Positions 58,341 through 64,000 of a stretch of 64,000 nucleotides of DNA are shown here, in pieces (the first letter of the stretch is position 1; every line of letters begins with the position of its first letter). The stretch comes from Betaproteobacteria bacterium (GTDB lineage: Bacteria > Pseudomonadota > Gammaproteobacteria > Burkholderiales > Rhodocyclaceae): the NCBI GenBank assembly GCA_009782565.1, contig WRIU01000002.1, positions 186,001 through 250,000 of the forward strand, read 5' to 3'. The notes beneath the pieces were generated by a model that saw only the letters and a list, made by a program, of their open reading frames with translations, was not told where the DNA came from and did not search any database. The position numbers and the translations under genes were made by a program.

Positions 58341-60711
58341 ACGATCTGTCTTCGACCGGCGCAGCGCGTTGTTGTCGCGGCGCCTCACGGCGCTCGGAGG
58401 AAGAAGGAAGACCAAACAGGGAACTGAACCAGTCGATGGGGTCGACGGAGTCTTCTTCCTTGGGTGGAAGTTTCAACGCCGGGGGTTTGTTTTCAGCGTA
58501 GTAGAAGTCTTCGCGCTGACCGTCCAGCACTTTGGCGGAAGCAATGCCCGTCGGGCGGGGGAGGGAGGTTTCCGGCATGCCGGCCAGCGCGGTTCGCATG
58601 TAGTCGATCCAGATCGGCAGCGCCGCAGTTCCCCCTGTTTCGCCTTTGCCTAGATTGCGCGGGATAGGGAAACCGATCCAGGAGACGGCGACGACCTTGG
58701 GGTTGTAGCCGCAGAACCAGGCGTCGACGAAATCGTTGGTGGTTCCGGTTTTGCCAGCCAGGTCGTTGCGGTTGAGGCTGCGGGCCCGGGCCGCCGTACC
58801 CCGGCGCACGACATCCTGGAGCAGGGAAGTCATCACCCAGGCATTACGTGCATCGATCACCCTCTGGGCTCCCTCGCCGACGATCAGCGGCTTGGTGCGG
58901 GCAAGCGGTTTGTCGTTGCCATCCCGGATTTCCTTGATGACATAAGGGTTGATGCGGTAGCCGCCATTGGCAAATACGGCGTAGGCGGCTGCCATTTCCC
59001 ACGGCGTGACGGATCCCGTGCCCAAGGCCATCGCCAGGTAGGGCGGATGGTGGGCGGCGTCGAAGCCGAAGCGCCTGATGTACTGCTGTGCGTAGCTTGG
59101 ACTGATGTCTTCGAGTACGCGGATGGCCGGGATGTTTTTCGAGTGCGCGAGGGCGTCCCGCAGAGTGATGATGCCGCTGTATTTGTTGTCGTAGTTGCGC
59201 GGGCTCCATTCTTGCACGGTGGTGCCGCCCGCCGGGTAAAACAGAGGCTCGTCTGCGATGAGCGTACCGGGCGCGTAGCCTTTTTCCAGGCTGGCGGAGT
59301 AGATGAAGGGCTTAAAACTGGAACCGGGCTGGCGCTCGGCCTGGGTGACGTTGTTGAATTTTTTGCGGTCGTAGTCGAAGCCACCGACCAGGGCACGCAC
59401 CGCGCCGGTTTTCGAGTCGATGGAAAGCAGGGCGGCTTCGGCTTCCGGCAACTGGGTGAGTTCCCAACCTTGGTCGGACTTGCGGATACGTACCAGTGCG
59501 CCACGGCGCACCCGGCGGGTTTGCGAGGCTTTTTCACTCAACAGGGGGGCGGCGAAACGCAGGCCATCGCCGTTGATGGAGATCGTCCGTCCGTTGCGAT
59601 AGACGGTGACTTCCTTTGGTGTGGCTGCGAGCACCACGGCAGCGAGCAGGTCGCCGAAGTCGCGCGCCAAGGCGATTTCTTCATTCATCGACTCGTTCGG
59701 CGCGCCGGGTGGCAGGGAAAGCACTTTCTCCGGGCCGCGGTAACCGTGGCGGCGGTCGTAATCCATGACGCCTTTTCGCAGGGCTCCGTAGGCGGCTTCC
59801 TGCTCGGCGCGAGTAATGGTGGTGATGATCTTGAGGCCGCTTTGATAGGTGATCTGTTCGCCGAATTGCTCGATGGCGATCTGGCGCGCTATTTCGGCTA
59901 CGTATCCGGCGTGTACCGAAGATTTGATAGCGTCGGTATTCCCTGCGGCCTTTCTGGAAGAGATTCGCAGGGGTTCATCCAAGGCTTGTTTGTATTGAGC
60001 TTCGCTGATGAATCCGGCTTCGAGCATGCGCCGAAGGACATAGCGTTGCCGCTGTTGCGCCGATTCGAAATTGGAAATCGGGTTGGCAGCACTGGGAGCC
60101 TGGGGCAGTCCGGCGAGCATGGCGGTTTCGGCCAGGGTGAGCTTGTCGAGCGGTTTACCAAAGTAAATCTGGGCTGCGGCCGAAAAGCCATAGGCGCGCT
60201 GTCCGAGGAATATCTGGTTGATGTATAGCTCCAGTATCTGATCCTTGCCGAGGTTATGTTCGATCTTGAGCGCAAGCAGGATTTCGTAAAGCTTGCGGTT
60301 ATAGGACCTTTCGCGCGTCAGGAAGAAATTGCGCGCGACCTGCATGGTGATGGTCGACCCGCCCTGCCCGCGTGAGCCAGAACGCATGTTGTTGATGAAC
60401 GCGCGCGTAAAGCTGATGAAGTCGATACCCGAGTGCTCATAGAAGTTTTTGTCTTCCGCCGCGAGCAGCGCCTGCCTGAGATGGGCGGGAACGTCCTGGA
60501 TTCTGACCAATGTTCGCCGTTCTTCCCCGAATTCGCTGATGAGATGGCCGTCGGCGGTGTAGACGCGCATGGGGACGCTGGGTCGGTAATCGGTCAGGGT
60601 GTCGAGAGGGGGCAGATTGGGCCAGGCCAGCAGGCAGATAACGGTCAGCGTGGCCAATCCGATGATCGCCAGGGCCAGTAACGCGGCGAGCGGATATAGA
60701 AGCCAGCGCAT
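58327..60711 (-). CDS. mrcA: Penicillin-binding protein 1A
   Basis: A 794-residue bifunctional peptidoglycan synthase. A transmembrane anchor (about 5-30) is followed by the GT51 glycosyltransferase domain with E86 in [15 protein letters not shown], and [21 protein letters not shown]1A-type OB insertion comes next, then a transpeptidase domain with the serine in PGSSFKPF, the SxN region, and [17 protein letters not shown] 16-residue extension from 60756 is less likely than ATG 60711. A perfect -10 (TATAAT on the minus strand, 60747-60742) lies about 30 bases upstream. mrcA divergent from pilM is a standard proteobacterial arrangement. Confidence 0.95.
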   Translation of the reverse strand: MRWLLYPLAALLALAIIGLATLTVICLLAWPNLPPLDTLTDYRPSVPMRVYTADGHLISEFGEERRTLVRIQDVPAHLRQALLAAEDKNFYEHSGIDFISFTRAFINNMRSGSRGQGGSTITMQVARNFFLTRERSYNRKLYEILLALKIEHNLGKDQILELYINQIFLGQRAYGFSAAAQIYFGKPLDKLTLAETAMLAGLPQAPSAANPISNFESAQQRQRYVLRRMLEAGFISEAQYKQALDEPLRISSRKAAGNTDAIKSSVHAGYVAEIARQIAIEQFGEQITYQSGLKIITTITRAEQEAAYGALRKGVMDYDRRHGYRGPEKVLSLPPGAPNESMNEEIALARDFGDLLAAVVLAATPKEVTVYRNGRTISINGDGLRFAAPLLSEKASQTRRVRRGALVRIRKSDQGWELTQLPEAEAALLSIDSKTGAVRALVGGFDYDRKKFNNVTQAERQPGSSFKPFIYSASLEKGYAPGTLIADEPLFYPAGGTTVQEWSPRNYDNKYSGIITLRDALAHSKNIPAIRVLEDISPSYAQQYIRRFGFDAAHHPPYLAMALGTGSVTPWEMAAAYAVFANGGYRINPYVIKEIRDGNDKPLARTKPLIVGEGAQRVIDARNAWVMTSLLQDVVRRGTAARARSLNRNDLAGKTGTTNDFVDAWFCGYNPKVVAVSWIGFPIPRNLGKGETGGTAALPIWIDYMRTALAGMPETSLPRPTGIASAKVLDGQREDFYYAENKPPALKLPPKEEDSVDPIDWFSSLFGLPSSSERREAPRQQRAAPVEDRSFIFP

Positions 60712-61011
60712 GGTGTGTCCGTGTGAAATTGAACAGATCACATTATATACGGGCAAGGGAGGGGTTCATTAACGGCGTTCTGTGCCGTTACCGAAAGAGG
60801 GCAGGCTGCCAGGCTCATCTGGGTGTTCCCGACAGAGAATCGAGAAGGATGTTTTTGCGGGAGTGGTTCGGTGTCACTTCATTAGGACATGAAGGGGAAA
60901 GTTCCTTGTGACGCTTTTGAGAGCCTGCCTAGAGTGGGTGCATGTGCCGGGAGACCAGACGCGGGCGTGGTTTGGTTTGTTTCCTAACATGATGAAAAAA
61001 AAGGATTTTTC
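60712..61011. other. Divergent promoter region between mrcA and pilM
   Basis: 300 bases without a gene. The minus strand has TATAAT at 60747-60742 for mrcA, with no good -35 match at 17 bases. On the plus side I see no strong promoter. AAAAAAGGATT before GTG 61012 is the pilM ribosome site. Confidence 0.5.
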
Positions 61012-62085
61012 GTGGCCGACATTTCTCTCTTTGGTTCAAGGTCGCGTCAGCTTGTCGGACTCGACATATCTTCCTCGTCGGTCAAGCTGGTGGAACTGGC
61101 TTCTGGCGACCGGGGCGTGCGGCGCGTCGAACGCTACGTGATCGAGCCGCTTTCGGGCGAGGCCGTGGTAGATGGCAATATCGCCAACTTCGATGCCGTG
61201 ACCGATGGTTTGCGGCGCGCGCTGCGGCGTTTCGGTTCCGGCGTCAAGAATGTCGCCATTGCCCTGCCGGCTTCGGCGGTATTCGCCAAGAAAATCATCT
61301 TGCCAGCCGGCCTGCGCGAACTGGACATGGAAATGCAGGTCGAGTCCGAGGCCGCGCAGATCATTCCGTTCGCGATCGACGAGGTCAATCTCGATTTTCA
61401 GGTCATTGGCCCGACCAGTTCCCCGGACGAGGTGGAGGTGCTGGTCGCGGCTTCGCGCAAGGAGCAGGTCGAAGACCGGGTCAGCGTGGCGGAAGCCTGC
61501 GGGCTGAAAGTGACGGTGGTCGATGTCGAATCCCTGGCGCTCGAAGCCGCTTTCGATCTGGTGGCTCGGCAACTGCCTGGAGCGGATTCAGGAAAATTGG
61601 TGGCGCTGGTGGATATTGGTGCGGCGGTGATGAACTTCATCGCCCTGCGGAATGGGCAACGAGTCTATGCGCGTGAACAGGCGTTCGGCGGGCAGCAACT
61701 CACCAAGGATATTTCCCGCCAGTACGGCATGAGCCAGGACGAAGCCGAAGCGGCCAAGCGTTCAAACAGCCTGCCGGATGATTACGCAAGCACAGTGTTG
61801 CAGCCGTTCATGGAAAACCTGGCGCTCGAAGTCTCGCGCGCCTTGCAGTTCTTCTTCACTTCCACGCACTACAACGAAGTCGATTACATCGTGCTGGCCG
61901 GAGGTTGCGCGGCCATCTCCGGTCTGGCGGATGCCATCGGCAAACGCACCCAGGTGAAGACCAACATCGCCAATCCCTTTTCGGGCATGACGGTGCCGTC
62001 GAAGCTGGGATCCAGAAAACTGCTGGCCGACGCGCCTTCCCTGATGGTGGCGTGCGGGTTAGCCTTGCGGAGATTCGACGAATGA
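61012..62085 (+). CDS. pilM: Type IV pilus assembly protein PilM
   Basis: A 357-residue actin-like cytoplasmic ATP-binding protein. LVGLDISSSSVKLVEL gives the first phosphate loop, and LVALVDIGAAVMNFIALRNG the second. YIVLAGGCAAISGLADAI forms the adenosine motif. It recruits the PilN N-terminus and links the cytoplasmic motors to the PilNOP platform. GTG 61012 follows AAGGA. It overlaps pilN by 4 bases. Confidence 0.95.
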   Translation: MADISLFGSRSRQLVGLDISSSSVKLVELASGDRGVRRVERYVIEPLSGEAVVDGNIANFDAVTDGLRRALRRFGSGVKNVAIALPASAVFAKKIILPAGLRELDMEMQVESEAAQIIPFAIDEVNLDFQVIGPTSSPDEVEVLVAASRKEQVEDRVSVAEACGLKVTVVDVESLALEAAFDLVARQLPGADSGKLVALVDIGAAVMNFIALRNGQRVYAREQAFGGQQLTKDISRQYGMSQDEAEAAKRSNSLPDDYASTVLQPFMENLALEVSRALQFFFTSTHYNEVDYIVLAGGCAAISGLADAIGKRTQVKTNIANPFSGMTVPSKLGSRKLLADAPSLMVACGLALRRFDE

Positions 62086-62681
62086 TCAGGATCAATCTCC
62101 TCCCTCACCGGGAAGAAAAACGCAAAGAGCGGCGTCGGCAGTTCTACGTGAGCGCCGGACTGATGTTTGCGCTTGGGAGCGCTGTCTGGCTCCTGATGCA
62201 CATGGTCAACGCCGGAAACATCGAGCGTCAGGCTGGGCGCAACAAATACTTTCAGGACAACATTGCCGCGCTCGACCGTGAAATTGAGGCGATCAAGGAT
62301 TTGCGCGGCCAGATAGACCGTCTGCTGGCTCGCAAGCAAGTCATCGAGACCTTGCAGAGCAACCGTGCCGAAACCGTGCATCTGCTCAATGAACTGGCGG
62401 CGCGGATACCGTCCGGGGTCTTTTTGTCCTCAGTCTCTCAATCCGGCAACAAGATCGCCCTGAAGGGCTACGCGCAATCCAACGCCCGCATCTCCAACAT
62501 GATGAGCAGCCTGAACGAATCGCCGTTCCTGGCGAGGTCGGAAGTGGTCAAGAGCGTGGCGGAACTGCTCAATAACCGGCGTGTGTACAGCTTCGAGATC
62601 AATGTCTATATCGAGATCGAGACGCCTGCCGCGCCTGCCAACGAGGCGGCGACTCATGCCGCGACGACACTAAAGGGCTAG
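62082..62681 (+). CDS. pilN: Type IV pilus assembly protein PilN
   Basis: A 199-residue bitopic protein. The cytoplasmic start MIRINLLPHREEKRKERRR is the conserved PilM-binding motif (INLLP). A transmembrane helix (about 21-43) is followed by a coiled coil and a ferredoxin-like periplasmic fold. ATG overlaps the pilM stop (ATGA). Frames starting upstream lie inside pilM. It pairs with PilO as a heterodimer in the alignment complex. Confidence 0.95.
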   Translation: MIRINLLPHREEKRKERRRQFYVSAGLMFALGSAVWLLMHMVNAGNIERQAGRNKYFQDNIAALDREIEAIKDLRGQIDRLLARKQVIETLQSNRAETVHLLNELAARIPSGVFLSSVSQSGNKIALKGYAQSNARISNMMSSLNESPFLARSEVVKSVAELLNNRRVYSFEINVYIEIETPAAPANEAATHAATTLKG

Positions 62682-62684
62682 GAA

Positions 62685-63359
62685 ATGAAAGGCATCGACT
62701 TTCAACGTCTGCAAGACGATTTCCGGGGCTTGAATTTCAATGACCCCGGTGTCTGGCCGAAAGCGCCAAAAATTGCGGCTTTCGCGCTGATTCTGGTCGC
62801 GGTGGTTGCGTCGGGCTGGTTTTTCGATTGGTCGGATCAATGGAGCGAGCTGGAACAAAAGCAGCAAGAAGAATTGAAACTGCGCGAAAGTTGGGTGAAC
62901 AAGAAGCGCCAAGCCATCAATCTCGATGAATACAAGCGCCAGCTCGAAGAAATCAACCGCCAATTCGATTCCCTCGTCCGGCAGTTGCCAGGCAAGGCTG
63001 AAATGGAGTCCCTGCTCTCAGACATCAATCAGGCTGGGGTCGGGCGCGGTTTGCAGTTCGACCTGTTCCAGCCCGCCAAGGACGACATCCGGGAGTTCTA
63101 CGCGGCAGTTCCGGTCACGATCAGCGTGACGGGCAGCTACAACGACCTGGGGGAATTCGCCAGCGATGTCGCCAAGATGCCGCGCATCGTCACGATCAAG
63201 AACATGGTGCTTACAGCGGCTCCGGCTCACGGTAGCAACAGGGGCAGGGAAAAAACCACTGTGGCCTACGACGGGCGGCTAAAGCTGGACGCGACGGCGG
63301 AAACCTATCGCTACCTCGATGAAGAAGAACTGAACAGGCAGCGGGGAGACAAAAAATGA
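62685..63359 (+). CDS. pilO: Type IV pilus assembly protein PilO
   Basis: A 224-residue bitopic protein. A cytoplasmic segment (DFRGLNFNDPGVWPKAPK), a transmembrane helix (about 28-46), a coiled coil (EQKQQEELKLRESW onward) and a periplasmic ferredoxin-like domain with FAAVPVTISVTGSYNDLGEFA-like strands fit PilO. It lies 3 bases after pilN and overlaps pilP by 4 bases. Confidence 0.95.
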   Translation: MKGIDFQRLQDDFRGLNFNDPGVWPKAPKIAAFALILVAVVASGWFFDWSDQWSELEQKQQEELKLRESWVNKKRQAINLDEYKRQLEEINRQFDSLVRQLPGKAEMESLLSDINQAGVGRGLQFDLFQPAKDDIREFYAAVPVTISVTGSYNDLGEFASDVAKMPRIVTIKNMVLTAAPAHGSNRGREKTTVAYDGRLKLDATAETYRYLDEEELNRQRGDKK

Positions 63360-63931
63360 GAATGCGCCCAGCACAAAAAACGCGTCATACCCAGGCAGGA
63401 CAAATCGTGCTTGCCGCGATGGTGATGGCGTGCGGCGTCCTGGTCGCCGGTTGCGAGAACGACCAGGGAGACATCCAGAGCTGGATGCGCGAACAGGCTA
63501 CAGGCATGCGCGGCGCGGTCAAGCCGTTGCCGGAAATCAAAATTTTTCCGGTCATTGATTATGTCGCTCTGGATGAACTGGAGCCGTTCAACGCAGCGCG
63601 CATTGAACCGGCCAAGCCGCAAAGGCTCCGCGCGGACGACCCGCGCCTCGACCCCGACAGGCAGCGCGAACCGCTGGAAGCGTATCCGCTGGAGACCCTG
63701 AAGATGGTCGGTGTGCTTGGGAAGGGCAAGTCGATCCATGCGCTCGTCCAGGCCGACAAGGCGCTCTACCAGGTGCGCGTCGGCAATTTCATAGGACGCA
63801 ATTATGGAAAGGTCATCACTATCAGCCAGGATTCACTGGAACTTCAGGAATTGGTTGAGGATTTGAATGAAGGGTGGGTCGAACGAGTTACAACCGTACA
63901 GTTGCAAGAGCGGCAGGAGGCAGGAAAATGA
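63356..63931 (+). CDS. pilP: Type IV pilus lipoprotein PilP
   Basis: A 191-residue lipoprotein. The signal ends in a lipobox LVAGC (C33). The mature N-terminus binds PilNO, and the C-terminal beta domain (YPLETLKMVGVLGKGKSIHALVQ and VGNFIGRNYGKVITI) contacts the N0 domain of the PilQ secretin. It bridges the inner-membrane platform to the outer-membrane pore. ATG overlaps the pilO stop, and the stop overlaps pilQ (ATGA). Confidence 0.95.
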   Translation: MRMRPAQKTRHTQAGQIVLAAMVMACGVLVAGCENDQGDIQSWMREQATGMRGAVKPLPEIKIFPVIDYVALDELEPFNAARIEPAKPQRLRADDPRLDPDRQREPLEAYPLETLKMVGVLGKGKSIHALVQADKALYQVRVGNFIGRNYGKVITISQDSLELQELVEDLNEGWVERVTTVQLQERQEAGK

Positions 63932-64000
63932 AAACGAAAACAAGTGCACCGTCATTACTGATGACGGCAATAGTGGGGTTCTCCATGCTCGGGTTCCCCG
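63928..64000 (+). CDS. pilQ: Type IV pilus secretin PilQ, 5' end only
   Basis: Only 24 codons are inside the window. They read MKTKTSAPSLLMTAIVGFSM and then LGFP, a basic start followed by a hydrophobic signal segment. CAGGA precedes the ATG, which overlaps the pilP stop by 4 bases. The call rests on position after pilMNOP. The secretin domains lie beyond the window edge. Confidence 0.75.
   Translation, partial: MKTKTSAPSLLMTAIVGFSMLGFP

Noticed and set aside
59047..60228. 393-codon plus-strand open frame inside mrcA
   Set aside because: mrcA has all its catalytic motifs on the minus strand. This frame is its antisense.

Overview
The window reads as a chromosomal segment of a betaproteobacterium, possibly near the Rhodocyclales. 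The evidence is the gene order leuC-entericidin-leuD-leuB-asd-fimV-truA-trpF-trpB-trpA-accD-folC-dedD-cvpA-purF, the pilMNOPQ operon divergent from mrcA, the glnA-DUF4124 pair, and a PrsK/PrsR two-component system of the PEP-CTERM/exosortase type. GC content is high nearly everywhere, with one clear AT-rich patch at about 55.5-56.6 kb. Species cannot be fixed from the sequence alone.

Region 1 (1-17.2 kb) is a phosphorus-acquisition island. It begins with an exported alkaline phosphatase behind a Pho-box-like repeat. Next come a periplasmic protein/ABC ATPase/FtsX-permease trio and an orphan ribbon-helix-helix DUF1413 protein. A minus-strand pair follows: a PlcP-like metallophosphoesterase and an MGDG-synthase-type glycosyltransferase, the two activities needed to replace phospholipids with glycolipids. 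Divergent from that pair is a full C-P lyase cluster, phnGHIJKL-phnN-phnCDE-phnM plus a DUF1045 2H phosphoesterase. Four 11-bp-spaced PhoB half-sites lie between the two arms, and a weaker reverse Pho-like site faces plcP. The island ends at a decayed P4-type integrase remnant next to tRNA-Leu(CAG), which suggests it arrived or was remodelled by site-specific integration.

Region 2 (17.5-25.7 kb) holds tRNA-Leu, rnr, rlmB, and then a sugar transferase, prsK and prsR that would control exopolysaccharide and PEP-CTERM functions encoded elsewhere. Region 3 (25.8-35.3 kb) holds gyrA-serC, a convergent M23 endopeptidase with an unusual Trp/Arg heptad tail, tyrS-murI, aroC and a beta-barrel outer-membrane protein.

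Region 4 (35.4-52.3 kb) is the conserved leucine/threonine/tryptophan/purine superoperon, with a 44-residue entericidin-like lipoprotein between leuC and leuD, FimV, and an ECF-T-like membrane protein coupled to truA. After purF there is about 0.5 kb without a convincing gene, carrying a perfect CRP-type palindrome.

Region 5 (52.8-64 kb) holds a small membrane protein, glnA with a strong terminator, a DUF4124 protein, an AT-rich rquA (rhodoquinone synthesis) divergent from ubiA, pyrF, and mrcA (PBP1A) divergent from pilM-N-O-P and the start of pilQ. The rquA/ubiA pairing points to a cell that makes ubiquinone and can convert it to rhodoquinone for low-oxygen fumarate respiration. The strongest leads are the phosphorus island (lipid remodelling, C-P lyase without phnP but with a 2H phosphoesterase) and the transferred-looking rquA.
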